This document shows positions 1 to 13,300 of a DNA stretch of 64,000 nucleotides, piece by piece. Source of the stretch: Neodontobutis hainanensis (lineage: Eukaryota > Chordata > Actinopteri > Gobiiformes > Odontobutidae); assembly GCA_024349245.1 (NCBI GenBank), contig JALDNG010000912.1, forward strand, positions 1 to 64,000, in the 5' to 3' direction. The translations under genes and the position numbers were made by a program. Numbering within the stretch: the stretch's first letter is position 1; each line of letters starts with the position of its first letter. The notes beneath the pieces are model-generated. The model made no database searches. It was not told the origin of the DNA and saw nothing but the letters and a program-made list of their open reading frames with translations.

Positions 1-2539
1 TAAATTTTATAATTCAGTGATATCTCCCAACTTAAAAACACTTCAAATCTTGAAACTGCGGCCTCACCGAAATATACCACCATTTTCAGAGTAAGAACTC
101 AAAAATTTTAATTTATTCTATTCATTTTTAAATATTTTATATTTCTAACAATAAGAAAAAATCGCCACTTCATCAAAAACATACGAAATAAAATTCACAT
201 ATCCTTACCGAATGACGAAAATATGCTGAACAATAAAATTATCCAGAGCTTTTGAATAATTTTTCAAACTTATCTTCATGTTTTTAAATCCTACCGCAAT
301 TTCAGATAAATATAATTTAAGAGCACAAAAAATTATAATTTAAATCCCATCTTAATGGAAAAGTACTTCTCTGTATTTATCAGCAAATAAATGTGTTTAA
401 CTTTTATTTTTAATTGTTTATCTCTTGAACTTGGACGGTTAATTGTAATTGGACCCAGGTCCCTAAACTTACTCTATTTTCAACAAAATCACTTGATATA
501 TCGCTAAATTAGACACCTGATTGGATCTGTATTGTCTTGAGTTCATTCAAACAGAAAGGAGCACTATCACACACAATTTTATCAAATAGTCCGTTAAAAA
601 CCTTGACTACATTCATTATTAGGTAATTACTTTGGCCTTGAATTGTGTTTTCTTACCTCCAAATTTTATGGAATGAACGAGAAGTTATTTTTATGCAGAA
701 CTTGCCATTTTATATGCGTTGGGGTATTTCTCAATTATGGGAAAGACGGGGTCATTCACTTAAAATTTTTTGTAAAGTACGCGTTTCATCCTTATTTTTA
801 AATGTTTGTGTTTTTGTGTTGTAAAAAATGAATTTAACCTTTATGCAATTAGCCTTGAGAGTAATATTATTTTAGTTGAATAAACATGCTCTAAAATGTC
901 TCAATTACATAAATACATGTTGAATCATTTTTTATAAACCCAAGAGAGCCTATCTTAATTTTGTTTTTTCTGTAGTTATGAAGCCGGAAAATATGCGTAA
1001 ACATTTCAGAAAAGGTGTGAAACATGAGGAAAATCGCGTATTTGGTCTTTAGAACTTTTTTGATAAACTTTATGTTATACACGCCGCAGGTGAAGCAAAT
1101 CTAGATATGAGCCAAGCCTCAACCTGTGGAGAAATGTCTATCATATCAGTATAACTCGAAAATTCCTTAATTGACATTGATGCGTATTCATGGATATAGT
1201 TGAATCCTTTGAAACAGTTACATTCCCTATTTTAATTCTGTTCTTATTTTGAGTATCATTATATATCGCAAATTAAATTGCTGAATCCGCATAATCTGTA
1301 TTTCTATCAATAAAGGTTCAAATCAACAGACTCCATAAGCATGACCTGATGAGCCATATTTTGACGGTCAATTAAGACAAAACCACAGAGAACTTTTTTT
1401 TGGAAAAATAATACATTTTTAGTCTGGAAATTTGTGTGAATCAAAGCTCTTTTATATTTATTTTTTCTATTTCGATAATTTTCTCAGATTTATTTGATCG
1501 TTGTGAAAATATGTCAAAACTAATAAAAACTATAAAATTAAAATTTTGTTCAAATTCACAAAGAAAAATAGGAAAGTTTAAAATTTTCATTTTTATTTTC
1601 CAGATAATAACTTTAAGAAAGTAAATTTCTAATAAAACAGTTTTTTTCATTATTAAAATTTTATAATGTATTGTTTTTGTGTTGGATAAAATATATTAAA
1701 ACTTATGATGTAAAATTCATTATTTTGTCGCCTAAATATTAAGTATCATTTTTCAATCAGAATATATAGATTTTCTCGAAATTTAATTTCCGAAATAAAA
1801 AATGACGAGGGGAAGTATTTTATAAGAGAAAGTATTGACGTTTTTATTCTTGGTCATTACTCTTCGTTTGTGGGAATAAACGAATTTATTGACGCGCGTG
1901 TGTATTTAGTGGTTTTATGAGCTTTTGAGCAAGCATTGGAGGATTATTATCTTCCAAAGCATTACCATGTCCCCTTTCAACACGGCCCCTTTTTACAATA
2001 CATGATGAAAATTAACTAAATGTCCCTAGGCGGCAGAGCTCTTTTGGAGGGCATACAATCAAGCTCACTCAATTTGATAAATCTTGGCATTGATTTGATT
2101 CATCTTGGTTTAGTGGCACAAGATTTACTTACTCAACCTTTTTGGTTGATACTACCATCGACGAAAGTTAATTTTTTAAAAGATTTTACTCCCTCCCGTA
2201 CTTTTGTTATGCCGAATCTTAGTACTTTAACCAGGCATATTTTAACATTTCATTCACAGAATAATATATGTATTTCGTCTTGGCAACTAATTTAGGAATC
2301 ATCAATTATTTCAAATCATAAAAAATGTTTCTGAATGAATCAATGCATAAATGCATACCAGCATACTTCATCTCCAGTTAAAAATTAAAAATCGATCACT
2401 GATATCAATCAAATTCGAATTAAAGTGTAAAGATAACATTGATTTGAGGAAAAAAGAATGGTCTATCAAACCCGAGATGAAAAGAGAAAAACAAAAAGTG
2501 CTTCGAAAATAATTAGAGATAGTAATTAAACGTTTTTGT
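1..2539. other. AT-rich spacer, no supported gene
   Basis: No homology-supported coding sequence was seen on either strand. The longest ATG-started open frame (2020-2295 +, 91 codons) lies in slightly GC-richer sequence but matches no family I recognise, and no short introns extend it. The other open frames are AT-driven. Confidence 0.5.
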
Positions 2540-3512
2540 TTATAAACTCAAAACTTTGAGAATCGAACTTGCTTCCTCATTATTACGTATCACTTTGAAA
2601 ATGAAGTCTAGGAACGGGAACCTATAACTTTAAATAACAAAAAACTGTTCTTCTAAATTCCTTGAGCGAAGAATGTTGTGAACAGTGGTGATAGTTCCTG
2701 GTCCTTGAAGTTTCTGTCCATTGAGAAGATCACGTTCAATATCCTCAAGTGCCTTGAATCAAAAAAGGGACAACTTTTTTCGTGCGTATAAAAACCTCCG
2801 CGGCCCTCACATTTCGACCACCGAAGCAGGTTGCAATCAAATCATCCAAACCAAATGACTGAAGAAATATATCTGAAGAACACTCCGGTTGATATAGCAT
2901 TGCGAATCGCATGATTTCCTGGTAGCCAATCCGAATGGCGGTAGCCTTTGCATTAATTCCATATCTGTTTAGATTGTATAAAGTACCCTAGAGCATCACA
3001 AAACCCAATCCCAAGAGCGATACAGTTCAGTTTATGTTAAAATTCATACTTTTAAAGCACCGAATATTTCCATCGGGATAGTATAAGAAATGACATCAAG
3101 GCGGAAATAAGGTTTAGACAGGATAAATTTCCACAAAGCCCCAAGCTCTGGATTATCACATCCTAGATTTAGTAAAGCTTCTTTACCAATTGTAGAAGTG
3201 GAAAACTTTTCTGCAGCTATCTCATTCGCAATGTTAGCGCCTGACAAAACACTCACATGAATATTTAGACTTCGGCGAATGATGTCGCTTGGCAAAACTA
3301 ATTGGGTTTCATCCTCAATCAACCCCTTCAATAAAAATACGCAAAAACTTTTATCAATGAAATCCCAACAGCACCCTTTCGTAATTGTTTTGAGAGTTTC
3401 TCACATGTTGAATTTAAGAACTATTGAAACGATGTCAATGTACCTGATGAGGAACAACGAAAACTAGGTGTGTCGAGTAGCTTGCAACCTCGATCAGATC
3501 AGTAACGGCAAC
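2540..3512 (-). CDS. GPD1: Glycerol-3-phosphate dehydrogenase [NAD+], 5'-incomplete
   Basis: Cytosolic GPDH interconverts dihydroxyacetone phosphate and glycerol-3-phosphate using NADH. Eight exons (3444-3512, 3349-3420, 3187-3325, 3050-3162, 2987-3027, 2775-2964, 2646-2752, 2540-2621) splice to about 270 codons. They match animal GPD1 from the FVVPHQ segment to the C-terminus: SLIK|G, SVLSGANIANE, STIG|CDNPELG, the catalytic lysine in GALK, TCFGGRN and LNGQKLQGP. The seven introns are 22-24 nt. The one at 3163-3186 has no stop and is in frame, so an unspliced reading adds 8 residues absent from the family. Two defects are visible. About 80 N-terminal residues, including the GxGxxG NAD-binding loop, were not found upstream. 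The intron at 3028-3049 begins GT but ends TG instead of AG. The locus is therefore either a decaying copy or an incompletely resolved gene. The family assignment is secure; functionality is doubtful. Confidence 0.85.
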
Positions 3513-6500
3513 CTAGTTTTATCATCAACAGGTTAATAAAAAAGGCATTAATAGTAATACATTCAATTAAAATTAAAAAACAAGAATACTTTTTAGTTTC
3601 ACAATCAACAAATAATAGCCACAAAAACAGATAAATAAGAACACATTTTTGGAAGTTGATCTGCGAAAGTAATTTTGAAAACTAATATTGTTAAAAATTT
3701 TGTTTAACCGCACATTTTTAGAGTCGGCGATATTTAACACGGATAATTATAGCTATTACAAACTGTTTAATCGTTGAGTTTAAGACAATTTAATGTTTTT
3801 AAGCCTTTAAAAAGCCAAACAATATGAAATACTCATTGATTCAGAATCTAGATCTATATGATGATGAATATTAACTTTGGAAAAAATTAAATCCATTTTA
3901 TTTAATTTATGAATTACAAGACGTTCATAAAATATTTGGAAAGACATTGTGAATTAATTTGATTAAAAGCCGCTAGTAAAGCTACTAGATAGTATTTAAC
4001 ATCGGAACACTTAAGATTAGAAACTCGATCTTATGCAGTTTTATAATAGGAAAAGAGATTTTGAATAAAACACAAACAAAGACCATACGACGTTGGAAGG
4101 TAATTTTATTCCGGGTAAGTATTTTCGATTTTCATGAGATGAATTTATCAGCTCGGAAAGTTTCTTCCTTCAAAAGTTTCCTCAAGGACCCACATTTTTA
4201 CAATAGGTTCAAAATCATTAGAGTTATGAACATTCTGGCCAATAATTTTTGCAACGGTTGATCCCCTATATTAGTATTGATTATTACCAATTTCCACAGC
4301 CAATTATACCTATCTGGTGCTTCATGATTGGTACGCAGTCTCAAAAATTTCCTTAATCTTTTAATTGATTGTGCTTTGCTATAATTAACTTTTATTATTT
4401 CATTTAAACACCAAGTTAATTAAAATTGAAATGATAACTGATACAAAAAATATATAAATCGAATATTTCGAGCCATTATGGTAGAAAATCTGCAGTCGTA
4501 TAACAAAAAAAACAATATTTAAAACTCTGTAAAGGTTTAATGATGCTAAAATATTGAATATTTTAAGGAGTTGGAAAATTTCATGTTTATAAATATTAAT
4601 TTAAATAAATTTCGTGAAATTGATTTCCATTTTATTATCAGACAAATTGAAAAGAAGTCTGCAAGATTATGCACAGTTAAAAATCCTCGAATGACGTTTA
4701 TTTTAACAGCTGATTAAATTTTTGGAACGTTAAAATAAAATAGCGTCTCTACTTCCAGTAAAATTAATATTTTAGTGATATGATAAAAATATTTATCATA
4801 TGAGATGCATAAAAAATTATCGATCAAGATTACTTTTATTACACGTGATAAAATGCTATCATAAAACACACATGCGCATAAACATTAGTGCTCAGACGTC
4901 TACTATCAATTAAATCTTAAATGTTTTGATTGTTAAAATCTGTTTACATTTTTTCCATTCATGAAAAAATCAGAAACGTTTTTAGAAATTTATTAGCTTT
5001 AACTTTTTATGAGGTGTGGCTTGAAGAGTCAGATTATAAGCGGTATATTGGGATTATCTTTATAATATAATAGAATCCAGATAAACTTTTATATTCTACA
5101 TTTATCATTTTTAAAAACGATTACATGAGCACATAATAATTGATAATTAGAAAATTTATTTAGTTTATTTTACATCTGAGCTAATTGTTCGCAGACATGC
5201 ATTTTACGAAAATAATAAGTTTGAAAAGATTTTAAGTTTTATAACTGTTTAAGATATTCCAATGAAAGGCTAATCCGCAGAACGCGAAAACAAATTTGTC
5301 ATTTTTAATGAAAAAACTCTTAAGTTATGGTAATTTAAAGATTAGGAAAATTTTAGATGGTATTATACCCCGCTAAGCGGGGATTCATTTGTGAATTCTG
5401 ACACTTAGCCGTTATTTTTAATATGCCAGTTTTAATTATTTCTTTATCTTCTAGCTTGTTTCTGTTCAGTATTTTAATCTGATCTAAATTTCGCCATCTT
5501 TATGCATGAATTAATTTATCAAACTAAAAATGTTCCCTTATTTGATCGATGACATTCATATTTTTCAAACCATAAATTATTTTTCACATTTTATGGAATT
5601 CTTAATTTGTTAAGTTTATCACGTTAAACCTTTGCGCATATACGGCATGTTTTCGTATAGTTTTATTCTATTCTTGTGTATTTTTTCAACAAAAAGTTTT
5701 TGATGATAAAAATGTCGTTTCAATGTCTGTGGTACAGAGTAGTCTATTATGAGAATAGTTGGTGTTGATGCTAATTGCACTATTAACTTACATAAAATGC
5801 GTGGCTTCATAATATTTTCTCAGGATACAGTATTGTTGCATTTATCAATATTCCTTTTCCTAGACTAATTTGTCAAAAATTCAAGATGTAATAATCATCT
5901 GGTCGTTTTTACTTATCTCATAGATTCCTTAACTCAGCACACTGAGTTGACGCACTTTTATTTCTCCTTGAAATTGCATTGAAACGTGGGCGGATATAAT
6001 ATCACGAAATAAAAAATATTCACACGATGCAAATGTTTAAGGTAATTAAAGTTAACGCGAGCTATTTAATAATTAGGAATTATAACTTGAGGGTTCTCAA
6101 TTCATACCTCTTTACCTTTAAGAAGTTCTCGCGTTAAATGTATAATTCGATCATATTATTCGTCTGCACTAATTATTGAATAATAAGTGTTGGATTTCGT
6201 GATTGTTTTATTGTTTATATACAATTATTTTAAAGTATTACTGCTAAACGAGTTTAGCATGATACTTTAAAAATGATCTCTACTTTGTGTAAATTATTGA
6301 AAAAATCGGAAAAAGTACAGCAACTCTGCATCGTTCGAGTATGCGCAATAAAAAGAAATAATATAATGGGACAATCAATTGTATGAATCATACTTTCGTA
6401 TTTATCAAACGAAGGAGCACGAATTCGATTTTTAATAAATCCCTGATTTCTAAAATTAAATATGTGGTGTTTGCTCAAATAGTGTGAACATGATAAAATA

Positions 6501-6639
6501 CGTTAAATCTAAAACGCGCATTTAAACTAATTATGTTAGAAATCCTTTATTATTTTAGTGAGTATAAATAGAATAGCCCGTATAAAAAGTCATGATTTTC
6601 AAATTGTAATTAATTTTTCTGGAAATTTACTTTAAATTT
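3513..6639. other. AT-rich spacer
   Basis: I looked on the minus strand above 3512 for the missing GPDH N-terminus (a GSGNWG-like motif) and did not find it. The only notable structure is the GC hairpin at 5368-5382. Open frames here (for example 4061-4261 and 5619-5810) have no recognisable similarity. Confidence 0.4.
5368..5398. repeat. Two adjacent perfect hairpins
   Basis: A 7-bp inverted repeat, CCCCGCT-A-AGCGGGG (5368-5382), stands out sharply in AT-rich surroundings. A second inverted repeat, ATTCA-TTTG-TGAAT (5383-5396), follows directly. Function is unknown. A Helitron 3' end is conceivable: read on the minus strand, the hairpin is followed about 13 nt later by CTAA, which fits CTRR. 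No Helitron protein was seen nearby, so this remains speculation. Confidence 0.4.
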
Positions 6640-7300
6640 ACTGTTTGGCCTACGATTCTTTAAAAGAGTTAATCATTAGAGAAGCAAAGCTTTCGAGACC
6701 TCAAGTAGTTGAATATTTTATTTCATTTGGTAAGTGTTGTTGCAACTTTAGACAAGTATGCACTGGTTTCATTAATGACAATGTGGAAATCGTTGGTTGA
6801 TCATGCGTATAGGTAGAGAAAGGCGAATCGCTTTTTTACAGGAAAAATACAATCGGGTCAGGATACTGGGATGTGGATAGTTTTTTCGAAGCTGCTGAAG
6901 ATGTTACCACTCGAAGTCGTTCCTTGTAATTGTGCCTAACGGAAAAAAGAAACCCTTATCCCTATCATTCAAGAACTCATCGCGAGGGAATAAATCATAA
7001 ATTCGGACTCATTGAAGGCCTAAAATGATTTAAATTCATGTGGATATTTTCACTTAATCGTCAACCATTCCCGGAATTTTGTGGATCAGCAAGATGGAAT
7101 GCTGCGCACACAAAAAATGTAAAATTTTTTGAGATGGGCCAAGGAAAGTTTCTTATTGACGACCAAAAACACCGAAAAGAGACTATCAAAATAAGCGAGC
7201 ATGTTTCGAAAAAGTTCAAAGATAATGTCTTTGAACAATTTTTTCACAATTCAAGCCATTTTACCCAATTAATAGGCAGTTTAGAACACTTTTTATTATG
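6640..7300 (+). pseudogene. Decayed Merlin/IS1595-like DDE transposase
   Basis: Read across several frames, this stretch follows the order of ISXO2/IS1595-type (eukaryotic Merlin) transposases. It begins with a helix-turn-helix-like segment (SRPQVVEYF) and a Cys-containing stretch before VEI. It continues with TLIPIIQELIARE, a degenerate NSD..KA block standing for the second catalytic Asp, and a clear HLIVNHSRNFVD. Then come LRTQKM and FLRWAKES at the usual position of the third catalytic residue, and FKDNVFEQF near the C-terminus. There are at least four stops (for example after IARE and after SLKA) and several frameshifts, so it cannot encode an active protein. No terminal inverted repeats or target-site duplication were identified by eye. 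The family call is fairly confident; the boundaries are approximate. Confidence 0.7.
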
Positions 7301-10300
7301 AAATCGCTATTTACAGAAGATTAAGGATTCAGAGCTGCTTCACTTTTTACCTTAAAATCAAACATATAAATTATTCTCGATATTTTTATGAGATACAATT
7401 TTTATTACTCTGCAGAAGGATCCTGGCCTAATAGAGCTTTAATAAAAATATTCACCACATAAAATAAGAAGTTTGCTGTTTCACCGATATTAATCAAATT
7501 AAGCCATTGTTTATATCCTTTCAATTTATATTTTCATTTCCTAAAGATATCACATGGTCATTAAATACAATCGTTCTAACTCGTATATCAACTCATTACT
7601 ATGAAAAACAGAAATTGAAATATATCCCTAGCATTCAAATAATTGTTGAAAATTTAGCAACCGATACGAGATATTGTTTTTTATTAAGAAATAACTAATA
7701 CTATCTGTAATAAAACAGTCATGCGCACGTGTTATTTATTCAAAATCTTTTTTTTTGAATGCGAGTTAAAAATTTTCAGACTTTTTATTCTTGAGAAATA
7801 TCAATCGAGCCATAACGAACATTCTGAAGAATAAATGCAAATGCTGTCTTTGGGCAGCGATTTGCTCGGCGAGTTCTTGAAATTTTGATACTTATCGTAT
7901 GGAAATTAGGTTATACTTGCAAAATTTTTTGATCTTAGGGCGGTAAAAATCTTATCTAATTTCACATTTGAAATTCGTTACTTCTCCTCCACCTGATCAG
8001 AAATATATCTTAAACCCTGAATTCCCCTTTTTTAATAATGGCAGAAAATTTTAAGCTTGTTTTGATCTGTGAAAAGTGGTCAGTAACTATTTTTGACAAT
8101 ATTTTGTTTTTAAATATATGAATGATAATTCTTGTTTGTAATTTAAAATAGTTGGAACTTGATAGATTAAAAATTTGTTGCGCTTTAACTACCTTAAAAC
8201 GGGAAGGACTAAGTTAGAATCCTTACTTAAAAGAGTTAAATTAATATTTGGAAGTTTTCACAATAAGTGAATATTCTTAAGTTCAACAGTCGATACCAAA
8301 GCCCCATCAAAATTCACTTTATTAACGAGCTTTATCAATGTTTTTACTACTTCACTCAACCTGGTTATTCAAATAATATCACCCAGATTTTAGACATTCT
8401 ATAACTTTTAAAATTCGCCAGTATCCCATAGCCATTAATGCGCTTTCGAATTTAAAGGTAAAATGCGTTTTCTCAAAATCTAATTCTTTATTCTTATTGA
8501 GCATGTTAACCAGCTCGAAATCGCCGAAAGATGCTAAAACTAAATCTTCAATGTGTTAAAAGTTAAATAACACTTAAATAAACTTTATAATTTATCAAGA
8601 TTTTCCCTAATTCTTTGAAAATAATATACATGGTCAAGAGATTTGTGATGGTCTACGAACCAGATTCACGTTTTGAAGTCCGTTAACATGAAAAATAAAT
8701 AATTTTAAGAAATATTTTCAATTCGATTATGTCCCAGATCATTTGCGTATGAATGTGTTTGTAATGGTCAGTTTTAAAATTTTACTTACTTTTTTGAAGA
8801 TAATGCATATGTTTTCAAACAAGGGTTTGGTTAAAACATCCTTTCACTATGGTATCGTATATGAGCTAGTTATGTGGTACGATAAGTCTGTCACTATGAT
8901 TAACCAGGGTTAATCCATTTTATGAATATAGAAGATTGTAAGTGCTCTTTTTTTTGATTATCTTGGATCGAGGAATTAGACATAGATAAAACTTTATCCT
9001 TTTGGCGAGATGATGTTTGCGCGAAAGCTCGCACATGCGTGTTTTACATATATTAAACTATTTTAAACTTTATATCGTTCTTTTTATTTTTGGACAACTA
9101 TTCGAATTACTATCATATTATTCTGCTTAGATATTTTCATAAATAAATAACCTCAACGATCTTAATTGGAAAGTAGTGTCTTGCCATCACATATCTATAC
9201 TTTTATACCAAGAAATATGAATTGTTATATTAAAAGGAAAATTATATTAACTTCACATCGTTATTGATAAACCAGGGACTCGCATTACAGCTGCAATATA
9301 CTATGTAAAAATTTTATTTTAACTTAAAATATCGAAAAATTCCTTTTATTTATGTTTTAAAAATTATTATTATTTTGAACACCAACAATTAGTCTGAAAG
9401 AATGCTTTCTGCATGAAGAGTAGCATGTCGGTCAGTTGTTATTATCAATTTTAAATTGAATGGTTATGTACTCGTTATGACTACACTTTGGCGAATATTA
9501 TATAAAAAGACAAAATAATCCTATTTTTAATCCGCGTGGAGACTAGTCTAAAGCTAGATATAAGTTGAATTTTATCATATAAATTTCAAAAAACTTATTT
9601 TTTATAAATTAGTTGTAAAAATTTGTGACATATCGTTAAAATTAAAACTGTTCCAGTTAGGTTTTATCCCGAATATAAACGAAGATTGGTAGTGATAAGA
9701 CTACTCTAATATAGTTTAAGCTCATTTCAACTTTTAATATTATCAGCGGTATTAATTTACTTTTAACAAATTAAAAAAAAATATTCGCATCTTAAAACAG
9801 ATATATTCTAGTTTGTTAAATTTGTAAGCTTAAATATCATTTCATAAGTACAAAAATGAGAAATATGAAACTTAATTTGATACTTATGAAAATAATGTCT
9901 TGTATATCGTAAATTTTTCCTCGAGGATTTTCATTCAACTTATCAGGGTGCACCAGATTTCAATTGAATAGGAACTCGTCGACCCTGACTTAAATATATG
10001 ACAAAAAATTGGTTAAATCTAGTTTTACATGAAACATGAACTGTTATGCTTAATCGAGGATAGGAATGAAGTGAATAACGATAGTTCCTTATAAACGAAA
10101 ATGTGGTTGCATGCTTTTGAAACTTTTAAAGGAATCAAATGAAATAAAATATAAGAATTGATCATTATAACAGGCTTTGCACAATACTTAAGGAATGTAA
10201 ACCAGTTACCGTCATGGTCGTATCACCTCAAGCTAAGTTCTGATAGAAAGTCATCAACTAAGTGTTTGGTTGTCGCTAGATTTTCACGTTATTCATTTGT

Positions 10301-13300
10301 AAGATTCCCACGTGGTATTTTATATTTTTATGCACAAAAAGTTCCTTTGAATTATTTGAGCCTTCCTGTGTATCGGGATAAACGAATACTACAGACTAAC
10401 TCACACCAGATTATTTTGGCACAAATACAGATTTCAGAAACTTTTTGAAACAAGCAATCATGATAGTTTAACTAGAAAGAACGCCGAATATTATTATATC
10501 AATTACTTTTTGCCAAATCATCTGGGACATAGATAAGACTGAGTTGTTCTTCTCTCATGCGTCCCACGTCATTTTTAACCCACCCACCTTAAAACGGATG
10601 TCTATTATAGCTTTTATGTTTTCCTCAATATACATTGATCTATTTCAGTCATAGTTTCTAACTCATAGAGGTGAAAATATATGAAATTGAATTATTTATA
10701 ATTTTAAATTAAATATAGCATAGCTAGTTCTGAAACGCCAGCTATTGCGTCGAATTTCTTATTTTTAAACCATCGAAAGAAATTGGGAGAACTATCCAAA
10801 ATTTTCTTCAGGTTTATCTAAAATATGAAAATAAGTATTTTTTATCTGGACGTTTTTTAGAAGTTTTTCGCCTTTCTAGAAATTTTATCTTTACAATAAT
10901 ATTTATTACCTGGAATTGAGATCACTACTCATGTAGTTCACAACCATGATCCTCCTGCAATATTTAGATGATTTAGACCAATCAGAAAAACTTTAAAAGC
11001 AAACAGAAAGCCAATTAAGTGAGTTTGACGAAAAATTGCGCCATAGTGTGGGCTGCCATTCTTTACCCCATCCGATGCCCATCCTAAATGGCCGGTTTAA
11101 ATTTTTTTTCATCTTTAAAATAAAAATCCGCCCAATGATAAGAGGAAAAATAAATTATTCCTTTTCTCCGTAATTCGTATATTGTGTAAGAATTTTTTCA
11201 CCGAGTTAACACCAAATGATTTATTTTCCAATGTAAAATCGAGTAACTAAGCCGAGTATAGCGCATCCCATTCAAATAAAATGAGTATTCAACATTATAA
11301 ATTAATTACGATCGAAGTTATACCAAAAGAAATTTCATAAAATTTTCACGCTGTCTTTTTACGCCTCTTGGTTGTTTTTCAGGTAAAATATTTATCAACG
11401 CATACCTTTGACAGTAAGAATATTTAAAATAGTTATTACAGGTATAATGTTTTGTCCTATACACTCAGGTAGAAGGCAGGGGATGAATCGTCAAAGAAAA
11501 CTGAAATTAAAAAACTCCCTAAATCAACAAAATGATTGCTTTTATCAATAAAAAACAAACTTAAACATAAGCAAACAATAATTAAAAATGGTTTTTAATT
11601 ATAAAGGAGCAGATAAATAGTTATGAAAATTTTGACTAGAATAAAACCAAAAATCCCATGAAGATGGAAAAAGGAAAATTTTATCATTCCTTCTAATTAT
11701 GAATAAAGAATATGGAGATAAATATCAAAACATGTCTTAGAATATAAATACCAGAGCCAAGAAAAGTCTATATTTTAGTTCACCATTACAACGCTCACTT
11801 TTGTAAGTTACATTGAATTTAATTTGTTTCCAGAGTTATGAAAAACATCCAAAAAAAACTACTCAAATAATCCATGAGAAATTGCAGTAAAGGTGTTTTC
11901 AGTCACGAGCTTGTTGACAAGCCTTACTCTTTCCGGAAATCGTCCTTATATGATGACAAAATTTCAGTTCTCAAAATAGCCTTCATATAATTTAAGTTGA
12001 CCAAAAGCTGATACGGTTCATTCCTGATTTGTAAGGCGTTTAAATCGTGCTATCGTCAAAAAACATTTTTCGATGATGTTTAATATTTTTCTCCTCATTT
12101 TATCTTAAAATTCTTGAACTCCATCTCAATGATGTAACCTTTGATTATATATCACAATTAAAGATGAATTCCAAAAAAATTGAAAATGCATTATTTAATT
12201 TGCTAAAAACAAGATGACGTGTTGAAAGTACCGTTAAATAAAAAATATATAATTGGGTTCATTTCCATCCTTTTAGGATAATAGAACACACAAAAAGCTC
12301 ATACTCCATACTCTTGGTTTGGATCGATACATCAACTCGCTCATTAAAATTGACGAAACCAAAGTTATGTATAAACATGCGAAAATTTCTTGTCGTTTAT
12401 AAAATTTAAAAAAATTTCAAGAAAAATGTTTTTTTTCTTGAATTTATATTTTTATCTGAGCCGGACTTGTGAATTTCTTAAGTCTTTTAACAGAAATATC
12501 AATCGTTTAACCTGTTTATTTTATATTCAACCAGATCCATGGAAAATAAATTAAGACCAAGTTGAGTGTCTAAGTTAATTGTCTCAAAAACAAATTAAAT
12601 AATGTTGTTTTGCAACTCTGAATTTTCTTTTTTCAACAAAACTTATTAATATAAATTAGAAACTTCCTGATTTTAGAGTTCGGAAATTTCGATCTTGATG
12701 TTAAAATTTTTTTTACTGATTTTAATTGTTCAAACAATTCTTGTGTCATTTTTATTTTATTGAATCAAACTTAATATGAAAAACTTTTAACGGTTTCCCT
12801 CGTGCGTTCGTTCAAAAAATGAGTTGTTTTTCGAAATTTTTGAATAAAATGTGTGCAATTTTGACACGTGATTTTTTGTAAAAATGTGAAATTTTTTTTA
12901 ATATCAGACAGTCCCACAGAACTAATCAGACAATACCTATTTCGAACTGATATTTTTGAAGATATCATCGAATTTCTGAGAATTTAAATAAATCATAGTT
13001 TTATTACTGCTTCATGATGATAAAGATGCTGGGATAAATTGATTTTGTTTCCAAATTCATTAAAAACTTTTTTATTTTTTACTTTTCTGTTTTTTAAATT
13101 TTTTAAAATTAGAATGCCTCAATATCATAAATTCATTACTGCTTCCTGACAAAATTAATTTATTTGCTAAAATAGAACCATCAACTTCTAAAAGTATCGT
13201 TACCGTTTGAAATCATTTCAAATCTAATGAAACTGAGGAAAAATTGATTGAAAAAACATGAATCTACGCAGCGTTAGGAGTAAAATATTCAGTCTGAAAA

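Noticed and set aside
2020..2295. 91-codon ATG open frame
   Set aside because: No recognisable domain, no splice-linked neighbours, hydrophobic composition; insufficient support for a gene.
10158..10448. Possible piggyBac-type fragment on the minus strand (GTFCA, KYKIPRG)
   Set aside because: Only a few residues match, stops interrupt it and no catalytic Asp context is visible.
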